Shown here: one piece after another, positions 7,130 through 14,992 of the stretch
Layout of the letters: each line of letters starts with the position of its first letter
Position numbering within the stretch: the stretch's first letter is position 1
Assembly: GCA_964630635.1 (NCBI GenBank)
Contig: CAZVVM010000011.1
Location: 1-29,699 of the forward strand
From: Colimorpha_A sp964630635
GTDB taxonomy: Bacteria; Bacillota; Clostridia; Oscillospirales; CAG-272
Reading direction: 5' to 3'
DNA length: 29,699 nucleotides
Notes under the pieces: model-generated
Told to the model about the DNA's origin: nothing
The model's database searches: none
What the model saw: the letters and a program-made list of their open reading frames with translations, nothing else
Position numbers and translations under genes: made by a program

Positions 7130-7711
7130 TTACTTTTTTAATCCTTCGATCATAAAGGAAAAGGAGTATCTGAAGTTTTTTACCGCTTCTTCTTTCGGTA
7201 TGTTTTGAGCGATAACGTCGGCGTTATAGCCGCGGCAGAAGCACCAGATCGAATGACTCAAAACGTCGGAATCGACCTTTTTTATATAGTCCTTCTCTAT
7301 CGCGTAGTCGATCATTTTTTTGATCTCCGACGTCCACCATAGGCGGTTTTCCGTTTCGATCGAGTCTGTCTCAAATACGAAGCTGCTCATTTGTCTGCGG
7401 GTATCGTACGACATTGATATTATCTCCGAAACGAGGTCGTAGACGTTTTCGAAAAAGTCTTTTTTCGCGTCGGCGCGTGCCATTATGCAGTTTCGCGCCT
7501 TGAGCACCGTCTTTTCGTAGACCTTTTCAAGCACTTCCCCGATATTATGAAAACGGTTATAGAAAACTCGGTTCGTTATCCCGAGAGAACGGAGGATCTT
7601 TCTGACGGTCAAATCTTCCGTACCGCTTTCGATAGCGATCTCTTCCGCTGCGTCTATTATTCTAACCGACATTTCGTCGCGGATAAGATCAGTTTTTTGC
7701 GTTCCCGTCAT
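7130..7711 (-). CDS. TetR/AcrR family transcriptional repressor
   Basis: The 193 residues carry an N-terminal TetR helix-turn-helix (IIDAAEEIAIESGTEDLTVRKI, LGITNRVFYNRF at about 20-60) and an all-helical ligand-binding C-terminal domain. The start at 7711 follows AAAGGAGG; a longer reading from 7816 is rejected because it would run through the promoter and both operators. The gene sits upstream of an acyl-CoA synthetase, the arrangement expected for a FadR-like or FapR-like sensor of acyl-CoA or fatty acid. Two near-identical palindromes in its own promoter strongly suggest autorepression. The effector is inference. Confidence 0.92.
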   Translation of the reverse strand: MTGTQKTDLIRDEMSVRIIDAAEEIAIESGTEDLTVRKILRSLGITNRVFYNRFHNIGEVLEKVYEKTVLKARNCIMARADAKKDFFENVYDLVSEIISMSYDTRRQMSSFVFETDSIETENRLWWTSEIKKMIDYAIEKDYIKKVDSDVLSHSIWCFCRGYNADVIAQNIPKEEAVKNFRYSFSFMIEGLKK

Positions 7712-7725
7712 TTTCGTCCTCCTTT

Positions 7726-7776
7726 CAGCACACCGTGTGCTGAAATAATTATAGCACACGGTGTGCTGAATGTCAA
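7726..7776 (-). promoter_or_regulatory. TetR-operon promoter with two operators
   Basis: On the minus strand: TTGACA (7771-7776), exactly 17 bp, TATAAT (7748-7753). One palindrome, AGCACAC-G-GTGTGCT (7753-7767), fills the spacer. A second, CAGCACAC-C-GTGTGCTG (7726-7742), lies just after the -10 up to the Shine-Dalgarno site. Their centres are 26 bp apart. This is textbook repressor geometry and the obvious binder is the adjacent TetR protein. Confidence 0.9.
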
Positions 7777-7788
7777 GGGCTTTTCGAC

Positions 7789-7830
7789 AAAAAACAATTC
7801 CCTTGCCGCAAGACACAGAGAATTGTTTTT
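7789..7830 (-). terminator. intrinsic terminator after the PrsW-like gene
   Basis: AAAACAATTC (7791-7800) and GAATTGTTTT (7820-7829) form the outer stem, with CTTG/CAAG inside. A run of T follows on the minus strand. Confidence 0.75.
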
Positions 7831-7834
7831 CAAT

Positions 7835-9142
7835 TTATTCGGTTAACACTTCGACCTTATCGGTCTTTTCCGACTCGGCTTTTCTCTTTTCAAGAATGCT
7901 TCCGATCTCGGACAGCGCGTTTCCTATCATAACGAACATTACGATCCATCCGATAATAATCACACAAACGATATGTACCAAGCTTCCGACCAGTCCGTCA
8001 CCGATCTTGATCGGCATATCCCATATTGCGTGAAGCGCTATAGGCATCCAGAATATCTTCCAAAACGCTTTTTTGCTGAAGAAATTCATGGTGTTTTTTC
8101 CGTTCTTCACGATCATGACCGCGTATCCCGACATTGCTGCCCAAATAACGTGACCTCCCGGAGCAAGGACGGCGCGCAAAAGAATATTATCGATCATCTC
8201 GTCGTACGAAAAAGAAATATTACCTGAATACATAAAGCTGCCCATAAAGACATTGAATGCGTATCCTGCCGACTCGAATGCGGCAAATCCCGCGCCGATA
8301 GCAGCACCGATAAGCAGACCGTTCAAGGCATATTTTGCATTTTTATTGCTCCAGATGATGATCGCAACGATAGCAAGCTTTCCAAGCTCCTCAATGATTC
8401 CGATAATAATTGCAAACAAATTCTCGTTGACATCAAAAGAAAATATCTCAAACAACAGAAGCGTAACAAGAAGCGAGGCACATCCGCCGACGAGGAAGTA
8501 TTTCATTGTCGTAAAAAAGCTTATGTTTTTCGGGGTATTGAGTTCAAAGAAGAACACCATTATTGCAACCGGTATCATAAATGAGCCGATAACCATAAGC
8601 CCCGGATATGCATTAAGGTTTTCAAAAGCGTTGCAGCATATATGAAGAAGCACAAACGCGGCGACAAACGCTAAAAGTATTCTCGTCCAAAGCCAAGGGT
8701 GCGGCCACGCATTGTCGTCGTCGGACAGCTCAGGAGTGGTATTTTCCGTTCCGCAGATAAATATCTCATCAGATTCCGTTTTCTTATGACGGCAAAGTAT
8801 TTGGGAGAAAATAGTTTTAAGCGGAGGACGGATGACCTTGGCTCCGCCCGTCATTCTGCTTATCGAGAGGATCAGCCGATCATACCATTTAAGTCCTGCA
8901 GCCTCCGGGTCGTACATGAACGGCAGATATGCCGGCTCGTCGACGAAGCCGTCGTCACAAACTACGGGTTGGGGCGGCTCCTTTATCTCGCTCGCGTCAA
9001 CGTTATTTACATCTTGCTTAATCTCGCCTTGCGGCGCCGAAGCAGTGTCTGCTCGCGAGGCGGAATTACTTTTCCTTCCGCATCCCGAACAAAATATATC
9101 GGTATCATTCAGTTGCTTTCCGCAGTATACGCAATATTTCAT
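7835..9142 (-). CDS. PrsW-family intramembrane glutamic protease-like protein with N-terminal zinc ribbon
   Basis: The 435 residues start with a double-CxxC zinc ribbon (MKYCVYCGKQL then CSGCGRKS), followed by an acidic soluble linker (30-130) and about eight hydrophobic helices. The PrsW signature is present: IIEELGK with the catalytic Glu pair at 251-252, FAAFESAGYAF, HVIWAAMSGY and HAIWDMPI near the C-terminus. PrsW proteins cleave membrane substrates such as anti-sigma factors (B. subtilis PrsW with RsiW). The zinc-ribbon extension suggests partner recruitment. The start has AAGGAGTT 6 nt upstream. It follows aspS on the same strand across a hairpin. No sigma/anti-sigma pair is nearby, so the substrate is unknown. 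Confidence 0.88.
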   Translation of the reverse strand: MKYCVYCGKQLNDTDIFCSGCGRKSNSASRADTASAPQGEIKQDVNNVDASEIKEPPQPVVCDDGFVDEPAYLPFMYDPEAAGLKWYDRLILSISRMTGGAKVIRPPLKTIFSQILCRHKKTESDEIFICGTENTTPELSDDDNAWPHPWLWTRILLAFVAAFVLLHICCNAFENLNAYPGLMVIGSFMIPVAIMVFFFELNTPKNISFFTTMKYFLVGGCASLLVTLLLFEIFSFDVNENLFAIIIGIIEELGKLAIVAIIIWSNKNAKYALNGLLIGAAIGAGFAAFESAGYAFNVFMGSFMYSGNISFSYDEMIDNILLRAVLAPGGHVIWAAMSGYAVMIVKNGKNTMNFFSKKAFWKIFWMPIALHAIWDMPIKIGDGLVGSLVHIVCVIIIGWIVMFVMIGNALSEIGSILEKRKAESEKTDKVEVLTE

Positions 9143-9177
9143 TGTTAACTCCTTATAAGCTTACTTAATAATGATAT

Positions 9178-9210
9178 ACAAAGAGGGCCGCAGTGCTTGC
9201 TCCTCTTTGT
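9178..9210 (-). terminator. hairpin after aspS, possibly a weak terminator
   Basis: ACAAAGAGG (9178-9186) pairs with CCTCTTTGT (9202-9210) across a 15-nt loop. No good T run follows, so partial readthrough into the PrsW-like gene is likely. Confidence 0.5.
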
Positions 9211-9219
9211 CCCTGTAAA

Positions 9220-11004
9220 TTATTCTTCGATATCCGTAACTGCGATCGCAAGCTCGGAAAGTGCCTTAGGATCCGGATTGGAAGGACACTTCGTCATAAG
9301 CTCTGATGCGTTCTGCACCTTCGGGAATGCGATGACGTCTCTTATATCCTCAAGACCGAGAAGGAGAGTTACGAGACGGTCGAGACCGAATGCGAGACCG
9401 CCGTGAGGAGGTGTTCCGTACTTGAACGCTTCAAGCAGGAAGCCGAACTTCGCCTGCGCTTCCTCGGGCGTGAAGCCGAGCGCTTCGAACATCTTATTTT
9501 GGATCTCGCCGTCGTGTATACGGATAGATCCGCCGCCCGCTTCGGTACCGTTGATAACGATATCGTATGCGATAGAGCGAACTCTTCCGGGATCGGACGT
9601 GAGGTACTCAATGTCCTCTGCAAAGGGCATCGTGAAGGGGTGATGCTTTGCGTAGTAGCGTCCGTCGTCCTCGTCGTACTCAAAGAGCGGGAACTCCGTT
9701 ACCCAGAGGAGCTTATAGTCGTTCGGATCGAGAAGTCCCATTCTCTTTGCGACCTCGCAACGGAGTGCGCCGAGAGAGTCGAACACGACCTTATTCTTAT
9801 CTGCGACGATAAGCGCGAGGTCGCCTTCTTCAATTCCGAGAGTATTTACGACTGCCGCGTTTTCTTCGTCGGTTAGGAACTTCGCATAGGACGAGGAAAT
9901 CTCGCCTGCGTTATTCTTATACCACGCGAGACCCTTTGCCTTATAGCTCTTAACGAACTCGGTAAGAGAGTCTATCTCCTTACGCGAGAACTTCGCGCCG
10001 CCCTTGATATTGATACCGCGGACGCTTCCGCCGTTCTCGATCGCGCCTGCGAACACCTTGAAGCCGCATCCCGAAAGGACAGCCGACAGATCAGTAAGCT
10101 CGAAGCCGAAGCGGAGGTCGGGCTTGTCGGAGCCGAAACGGTTCATCGCCTCGTCGTAGGTCATACGGAGGAGCGGCAGCTCAATATCAATTCCCTTGAA
10201 TTCCTTGAACACCTTTTTGAGGAAGCCCTCTGTTACCGAGATAACGTCGTCCTGGGTTACGAAGGACATTTCAAGGTCTATCTGCGTGAACTCGGGCTGA
10301 CGGTCAGCACGGAGGTCCTCGTCGCGGAAGCAACGCGCGATCTGGATATAGCGGTCGAAGCCCGAAAGCATAAGAAGCTGCTTATAGAGCTGGGGCGACT
10401 GCGGAAGCGCGTAGAACTTTCCGTGGTGAACGCGGGAAGGAACGAGATAGTCTCTTGCTCCCTCGGGAGTAGGAGCTATCAGGTTAGGCGTTTCGATATC
10501 AATAAAGCCCTGATCCGCAAAATATTCTCTTGCGATACGGGTTATCTTTGCTCGGTCGATAATATGCTGCTGAAGGTCGGGACGGCGAAGGTCAAGGTAA
10601 CGGTGCTTCAAGCGAAGCTCGGGCTTGACGTTACTGTTCTCGACGATCTCGAAGGGAGGAGTCTGCGAAGCGGAGAGGATCTTGAGCTCGTCGACTGCGA
10701 TCTCAACGTGTCCCGTCGGGATAGTATCGTTTACGGACGAGCGCTCTCTTACTACGCCCTTTGCGCAGAGCACATACTCCGAGCGCACGGAAAACGCAAG
10801 GTCAAACACCTCACGCGCGGTATTATCGTCAAACGCGAGCTGTACGATGCCCGTACGGTCGCGCAGGTCGATGAAAATAAGACTGCCGAGGTCTCTTGCT
10901 CTCTGCACCCATCCCATAACGCAAGCGCGGGAACCGACGTCATTCTCTCTGAACTGCCCGCAATATTTTGTTCTTTTGTCGTTTACTGTAAGTAGCTGTG
11001 ACAT
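9220..11004 (-). CDS. aspS: aspartyl-tRNA synthetase
   Basis: Class II synthetase that charges tRNA-Asp (or tRNA-Asp/Asn if non-discriminating). The 594 residues have bacterial-type length, including the GAD insertion domain. Visible: the N-terminal OB anticodon-binding fold (VMGWVQRARDLGSLIFIDLRDR), motif 2 (FRDEDLRADRQPEFTQIDLEMSF) and motif 3 (GGLAFGLDRLVTLLLG), plus RDVIAFPK. I placed the start at the ATG at 11004 (MSQLLTVN); a TTG six codons upstream is possible but has no clear ribosome-binding site. A perfect sigma-A promoter lies upstream. No histidyl-tRNA synthetase gene is adjacent, unlike in B. subtilis. Confidence 0.97.
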   Translation of the reverse strand: MSQLLTVNDKRTKYCGQFRENDVGSRACVMGWVQRARDLGSLIFIDLRDRTGIVQLAFDDNTAREVFDLAFSVRSEYVLCAKGVVRERSSVNDTIPTGHVEIAVDELKILSASQTPPFEIVENSNVKPELRLKHRYLDLRRPDLQQHIIDRAKITRIAREYFADQGFIDIETPNLIAPTPEGARDYLVPSRVHHGKFYALPQSPQLYKQLLMLSGFDRYIQIARCFRDEDLRADRQPEFTQIDLEMSFVTQDDVISVTEGFLKKVFKEFKGIDIELPLLRMTYDEAMNRFGSDKPDLRFGFELTDLSAVLSGCGFKVFAGAIENGGSVRGINIKGGAKFSRKEIDSLTEFVKSYKAKGLAWYKNNAGEISSSYAKFLTDEENAAVVNTLGIEEGDLALIVADKNKVVFDSLGALRCEVAKRMGLLDPNDYKLLWVTEFPLFEYDEDDGRYYAKHHPFTMPFAEDIEYLTSDPGRVRSIAYDIVINGTEAGGGSIRIHDGEIQNKMFEALGFTPEEAQAKFGFLLEAFKYGTPPHGGLAFGLDRLVTLLLGLEDIRDVIAFPKVQNASELMTKCPSNPDPKALSELAIAVTDIEE

Positions 11005-11042
11005 ATTTTTCACTCTTTTCAAAAGTATTTATTCATCTTGGA

Positions 11043-11071
11043 ATTATATCATATATTGCCGAAACTGTCAA
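11043..11071 (-). promoter_or_regulatory. sigma-A promoter of aspS
   Basis: On the minus strand TTGACA (11066-11071), 17 bp, TATAAT (11043-11048): full consensus. No T-box is visible in the short leader. Confidence 0.85.
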
Positions 11072-11106
11072 TATTTTTAACTCTTTTGAAAAATTATATT
11101 TCATTA

Positions 11107-11135
11107 TTGAAAAATCTGCTTATATATGGTAAAAT
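11107..11135 (+). promoter_or_regulatory. sigma-A promoter of queT
   Basis: TTGAAA (11107-11112), 17 bp, TAAAAT (11130-11135). The start is predicted just before the riboswitch. Confidence 0.75.
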
Positions 11136-11142
11136 GTTATTC

Positions 11143-11184
11143 GGTGAGTTCGAAACCTTCCTCACCTTAATCAAAACTAAAGGA
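11143..11184 (+). promoter_or_regulatory. preQ1-I riboswitch
   Basis: Stem GGTGAG (11143-11148) pairs with CTCACC (11161-11166) around a 12-nt loop containing the pyrimidine-rich CCTTC. The A-rich tail CAAAACTAAAGGAG then folds back and contains the queT ribosome-binding site. This is the compact preQ1 class I architecture, including the AAAACTAA tail, and the downstream gene is a queuosine-precursor transporter. The overlap with AAGGAG suggests translational control: ligand binding would hide the site. Confidence 0.85.
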
Positions 11185-11196
11185 GCATATCCCAAA

Positions 11197-11685
11197 ATGA
11201 AAAAAAGCAAAACCCTATTTATCACCAAAGCGGCAGTAATTGCCGCGCTTTACGTTGTGCTGACAGGTGTCAGCGCAATGTTCCACCTCGACCGCGGAAT
11301 TATTCAGCTTCGGCTATCCGAGGCACTTACGGTCCTGCCGCTGTTTACACCCGCCGCGATTCCCGGTCTCTTCTTCGGCTGTGCGCTTTCCAACTTCTTA
11401 TACGGCGCCCTTCCCCTTGACGTTCTCCTCGGAAGTATAGCAACGCTTATCGGTGCTTTCGGCACCTATTATATCGGACGGGTTTCAAAATATCTTGCGC
11501 CGATACCGCCGATACTTGCCAATACTGTTATCGTTCCTCTTGTATTAAAATACGTTTACTGTTTTTCGGGCGGTATTCCCTACTTTGCGCTCACAGTTTT
11601 TATCGGAGAGCTTCTCTCCTGCGGAGTGCTTGGTATCTTACTTATGAAAGCAATACCCAAGCGTCTGATCGAACAGTTGAAATAG
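11197..11685 (+). CDS. queT: QueT family queuosine-precursor transporter (ECF S component)
   Basis: The 162 residues are very hydrophobic, with about five or six membrane helices. The sequence IQLRLSEALTVLPLFTPAAIPGLFFGC is typical of QueT. It should act as the substrate-binding S component of an energy-coupling-factor importer for preQ1 or a related queuine precursor; the shared EcfA/T module is not in this window. The start at 11197 is chosen because the AAAGGAG site and the riboswitch directly precede it; an in-frame ATG at 11038 lies upstream of the promoter and is rejected. The upstream preQ1-I riboswitch independently supports the substrate. Confidence 0.93.
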   Translation: MKKSKTLFITKAAVIAALYVVLTGVSAMFHLDRGIIQLRLSEALTVLPLFTPAAIPGLFFGCALSNFLYGALPLDVLLGSIATLIGAFGTYYIGRVSKYLAPIPPILANTVIVPLVLKYVYCFSGGIPYFALTVFIGELLSCGVLGILLMKAIPKRLIEQLK

Positions 11686-11693
11686 CAAAAAAT

Positions 11694-11728
11694 GAGCGCC
11701 ACTTTATGTGGCGCCCACCTGTTTTTAT
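11694..11728. terminator. bidirectional terminator between queT and the LCP gene
   Basis: GCGCCAC (11696-11702) pairs with GTGGCGC (11708-11714). The minus strand has a clear T run; the plus strand has TTTTT a few bases further on. Confidence 0.85.
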
Positions 11729-13122
11729 TTGCCGTATACGAATTCCTGAACCTTGTTTTTCTGTTCGGTAAAGTTTATCTGGAGCACCTGTGCTCCGCCC
11801 GTCGATACTTGCTTCTGTTCACTCATACTGTAACGTATGCTCCAATACGACGTCGGTATTCTGTGAGAGCCGATGCTCATATTTGCACCGTTCGACGCGA
11901 CGCTTGCCGCAAGGTCGAGCATCTCGGTAAGCGGAATGTTCGTCTGGAACATTTTTGAGTTGAAGGCGTTACGGACGAGGTCGTAGATCTCGGTTATATC
12001 ACGGGAAGCAACGACCTGCTGGAAAAGCGCCATAAGCACCTTTCTCTGTCTGTTCGTACGGGTAACGTCGGAGCTTCCGTATCTCTGACGCATATGAATA
12101 AGCGCCGCAGCACCGTCAAGGTGATAGGTTCCGTCACCGTTGTTGATCACCTTATAGCCGGAGTTCTGTATCCACTGGACCTCGCCTCTCGGGTCACCCG
12201 GCGTATTTGTAAGCGAGACGTTTACGCCGCCGCAGGAATCGATAAGCTTCTCGGTTCCGTCAAAATTTATAATAACGAATCTTTGAATATCAAGCCCGAA
12301 GAGCTGATTTATCGTGTTTATCGTACAGGCGATTCCGCTGAGCGAGAATGTTGCGTTAAGACGCTGCCAAAGGATTCCGCCGTTTTTGCCAAGACCTTCT
12401 ATCGGAACGAGAGTATCTCTCATAAAGGATATGAGCTTCGCCTTACCCGTTCTCTTGTTGTAGGAACAGACGATCATTGTATCCGAACGTCCTTTGAGAG
12501 AGGATATATTGCGGCTGTCGGTACCGACGAGAAGTATATTCTCAATGTCGGGATCGATCTGTTCGACCTTGTATATGCCGTTTACAGTAACCGGCTTTCC
12601 TGTTCCCGTAGAGCCGCTGCTGCCGTCGTCGGAGCCGGTCGTAACGGGAGGCGGCTCGGGGATCGACGTGGTTATCTCCGCCTTTACGCCCGTGTCGGCA
12701 CTTCCTATCTGCCAGTTTCCGTTTTCACCGATTATCGGCTCGTTTGCGACGGGGGTATACTCGTCTCCGTTTTCATCGGTCTCAACTTCGCCGTACTGAA
12801 CCTTGATACCCGTATCAAAGTCTCCTATCCACCAGTTTCCGTTTTCACCCACGAACGGTTTTCCTTCCGTGCTACCGCCCATGATCGGGGGAATTACGAA
12901 GGTATAATCGGGATCGCGAGTAACTATCGGGACCTCGGCATAGCTCTTATTGTACGCCTGCAGAAGCGGCATAATTATCGCAACGCCTGCGGTTGTTATA
13001 ACAAGAAGAAGCGAAACAAGAGTAACAAGTACTATTTTTAGTGCTTTACGCGTACGCACCCTTCTTGCTTTCGAATGCAGGGTCGAGCCGAATCCCGCAT
13101 TATTATTTTGATTGTTCATCAT
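11725..13122 (-). CDS. LytR-CpsA-Psr (LCP) family cell-wall polymer ligase
   Basis: Membrane-anchored extracellular phosphotransferase that attaches wall teichoic acids, capsule or similar polymers to peptidoglycan. About 465 residues: a short cytoplasmic Arg/Lys-rich segment, one membrane helix (about 28-50), then an extracellular linker with two copies of an NGNWxIGxxDTG repeat and a Pro/Gly/Ser hinge. The LCP domain follows: LLVGTDSR, RSDTMIVCSYN, KLISFMRDTLVPI, RLNATFSLSG, GGVNVSL and HMRQRYGSSDVTRTNRQRKVL, holding the conserved Asp and Arg residues that bind the pyrophosphate lipid. Two adjacent ATGs (13122, 13119) follow AAAGG; the second has better spacing. It is monocistronic, with its own promoter. 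Confidence 0.92.
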   Translation of the reverse strand: MMNNQNNNAGFGSTLHSKARRVRTRKALKIVLVTLVSLLLVITTAGVAIIMPLLQAYNKSYAEVPIVTRDPDYTFVIPPIMGGSTEGKPFVGENGNWWIGDFDTGIKVQYGEVETDENGDEYTPVANEPIIGENGNWQIGSADTGVKAEITTSIPEPPPVTTGSDDGSSGSTGTGKPVTVNGIYKVEQIDPDIENILLVGTDSRNISSLKGRSDTMIVCSYNKRTGKAKLISFMRDTLVPIEGLGKNGGILWQRLNATFSLSGIACTINTINQLFGLDIQRFVIINFDGTEKLIDSCGGVNVSLTNTPGDPRGEVQWIQNSGYKVINNGDGTYHLDGAAALIHMRQRYGSSDVTRTNRQRKVLMALFQQVVASRDITEIYDLVRNAFNSKMFQTNIPLTEMLDLAASVASNGANMSIGSHRIPTSYWSIRYSMSEQKQVSTGGAQVLQINFTEQKNKVQEFVYGK

Positions 13123-13165
13123 ATCGACCTTTCTTACGAATACGGTTACATAACTATTCCGTATC

Positions 13166-13194
13166 ATAGTACCATTTAATTCGACAAATGTCAA
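13166..13194 (-). promoter_or_regulatory. sigma-A promoter of the LCP gene
   Basis: On the minus strand TTGACA (13189-13194), 17 bp, TACTAT (13166-13171). Confidence 0.8.
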
Positions 13195-13260
13195 GACCTA
13201 TTGACGTCGCATTTTTTTACATATTGTAAAATTTTGTTGAAAATACTTTCGGAGGTATTT

Positions 13261-14217
13261 ATGAAAACAGTTATTCTCGACGGCTTTGCCGTAAATCCCG
13301 GTGACCTTGATTGGAGCTTTTTAAGCGAATTCGGCACCTACACAGTCTACGACAGAAGTGAGGAAAGCCAGGTCGCGGAACGCATAGGCGGCGCGGACAT
13401 CGTCATCACCAACCGTATGCACATCACGGAAGATGTGCTGAACAAGTGTCCCAACCTTAAATTTATATCGGCTTTCGGTACCGGTTATGACATGATAGAC
13501 GTTCCCGCCTGCCGTGCTCGCGGTGTTGAGGTCTGCAATATCCCCGGATATTCAACCTCGTCGGTTTCGCAGTTTGCGTTTTCCCTTATGCTTGCGGTAT
13601 CGACGAGAATTGACCTTTACCGCAAGGCGGTTCTTAACGGAACCTGGACGGGACGCGCAGATTTTGCTTATCAGTCGATTCCTTACGTAGAGCTTGAAAA
13701 CAAGACTGTCGGCGTTTACGGCTGCGGTGCCATCGGTATGAGATTTGCAAAGCTCTGCTCTGCTTTCGGAATGAGAGTTCTCGCTTACCGCAGAAGCGCA
13801 AAGAATGAAATCATTGACGGTATTGAATTCACCGACCGTGAAACGCTTTTGAGCGAATCCGATTTTATATCAATTCACTGCCCTCTCACCGAGGAAACGA
13901 GAGGAATGGTAAATTCAGAATTTCTTTCAAAAATGAAAAAGGGCGCTTATCTTATCAATACGTCACGCGGTGCAGTCATAAACGAAGCCGATCTTTATAC
14001 GGCGCTTAAGGACGGAACCCTCTCGGGTGCGGCGATCGACGTTATGGTCAAGGAGCCGCCCGAAAGAGACAATCCTCTTCTCACTCTTGACAACTGCATT
14101 ATAACTCCTCACGCCGCCTGGGTATCGATAGAGGCAAGACACCGTATGATAGATATTCTTTGCAACAACATCAGATCGTTTATCCGTTTCGGTGAGGGCA
14201 TAAATAAAGTATACTGA
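13261..14217 (+). CDS. D-isomer-specific 2-hydroxyacid dehydrogenase
   Basis: NAD(P)-dependent oxidoreductase of 318 residues interconverting a 2-oxoacid and a D-2-hydroxyacid; hydroxypyruvate/glyoxylate reductase-like by overall look. The Rossmann motif GCGAIG is at 154-159 with the usual preceding VGVY strand. The catalytic trio is visible: Arg in NTSRGAVIN, Glu in VKEPPERDNPL, and His in TPHAAW. The start at 13261 follows GGAGGT; the track-like extension to 13201 overlaps the divergent promoter region and is rejected. It stands alone between the LCP gene and the Crp-like regulator, so context does not reveal the substrate. Confidence 0.9.
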   Translation: MKTVILDGFAVNPGDLDWSFLSEFGTYTVYDRSEESQVAERIGGADIVITNRMHITEDVLNKCPNLKFISAFGTGYDMIDVPACRARGVEVCNIPGYSTSSVSQFAFSLMLAVSTRIDLYRKAVLNGTWTGRADFAYQSIPYVELENKTVGVYGCGAIGMRFAKLCSAFGMRVLAYRRSAKNEIIDGIEFTDRETLLSESDFISIHCPLTEETRGMVNSEFLSKMKKGAYLINTSRGAVINEADLYTALKDGTLSGAAIDVMVKEPPERDNPLLTLDNCIITPHAAWVSIEARHRMIDILCNNIRSFIRFGEGINKVY

Positions 14218-14237
14218 TAATTACTGTATATTTTTTT
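14210..14237 (+). terminator. possible weak terminator after the dehydrogenase
   Basis: A short TATAC/GTATA stem followed by seven T. The stem is AT-rich and overlaps the stop codon, so efficiency is doubtful. Confidence 0.35.
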
Positions 14238-14245
14238 CAAAACTA

Positions 14246-14298
14246 TTGACAATTATTCTTGACGGTAGTATAATGTAAATGTCTCAAATGAGACATTT
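14246..14298 (+). promoter_or_regulatory. promoter and 22-bp palindromic operator of the Crp-like regulator
   Basis: TTGACA (14246-14251), 17 bp, TATAAT (14269-14274). From 14277 to 14298 lies AAATGTCTCA-AA-TGAGACATTT, with perfect 10-bp arms, covering the predicted start site and ending about 10 bp before the regulator's ATG. Binding here would block transcription, so autorepression is likely. Confidence 0.85.
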
Positions 14299-14308
14299 GG
14301 AGAATGAT

Positions 14309-14959
14309 ATGTTAGATAACGGCGAAATTACGGCTTTGCTTAACAAGCACCCGATATTCCGTTCGCTTTCCGACAGTAAGCTTTCGGATATAGTGAGCGA
14401 CACCCGCTGTAAGACGGTTTATGCCGCTGACGGCGATGATATATCGGCAAACGGACTCGGGCTTTTCCTGATATTATCGGGCAGCGTGCTCGTTTTCCGT
14501 AAGGGTAACGGTCTTCCCGTGCTTCTGCAACGGCTCGAAAAAGGCAAAGTATTCGGTGCCGCTTCCCTTTTCAGCGAGGAAAACGAGGCGGTGACGATCC
14601 TTCGCGCTGAGAGTGACGCTTCGGCGTTCTTCCTTCCCATCGGGCTTATAACGGAGCTGGTTCGTGAGGACAGCGCATTTGCGCTTTCCTATATCACGTT
14701 TCTTTCGGGTAAAATACGGTTTCTGAACAGAAGAATGTCCGAGCTTTCGGCACCGTCGGTCACACAGAAGCTTGCCGCATTTCTAACGCGCGAGGAAAAT
14801 AGCATTGCGCAAACGAAGGTGAAGCTGGCATCAGCTCTCGGCGTCGGACGCGCTTCTCTTTACCGCGCGCTTGACGAGCTTACCGAAATGGGGCTTATCT
14901 CGGTCGACGGAAGAAGCGTTACCGTTATTGATCCCGTAGGACTATCAAATATCATTTGA
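14309..14959 (+). CDS. Crp/Fnr family transcriptional regulator
   Basis: The 216 residues combine a cupin-like effector domain (about 10-125: SDSKLSDIV, GLFLILSGSVLVFR, GKVFGAASLFSEENEAVTILRAESDASAFFLP) and a C-terminal winged helix (KVKLASALGVGRASLYRALDELTEMGLI). No N-terminal Cys cluster is present, so it is not an FNR-type iron-sulphur sensor; it also lacks the CRP-style phosphate cassette with RxA that I would expect for cAMP. The start at 14309 uses TTGGAG 7 nt upstream; an in-frame ATG at 14279 falls inside the operator. It begins the same transcription unit as the ABC importer, so it probably controls uptake of that importer's substrate. Confidence 0.9.
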   Translation: MLDNGEITALLNKHPIFRSLSDSKLSDIVSDTRCKTVYAADGDDISANGLGLFLILSGSVLVFRKGNGLPVLLQRLEKGKVFGAASLFSEENEAVTILRAESDASAFFLPIGLITELVREDSAFALSYITFLSGKIRFLNRRMSELSAPSVTQKLAAFLTREENSIAQTKVKLASALGVGRASLYRALDELTEMGLISVDGRSVTVIDPVGLSNII

Positions 14960-14992
14960 CCTCAAATACCGTTTAGAAAAGGATAAACCACA

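Noticed and set aside
5311..7155. 614-residue plus-strand ORF
   Set aside because: Antisense shadow of the acyl-CoA synthetase, which has all ANL motifs; the long ORF arises from GC-biased codon use and is Leu/Val/Arg-rich without domains.
7712..7816. N-terminal extension of the TetR protein
   Set aside because: It covers the promoter, both operators and part of the next terminator.
12094..13041. 315-residue plus-strand ORF
   Set aside because: Antisense to the LCP gene; no start signals or recognisable domain.
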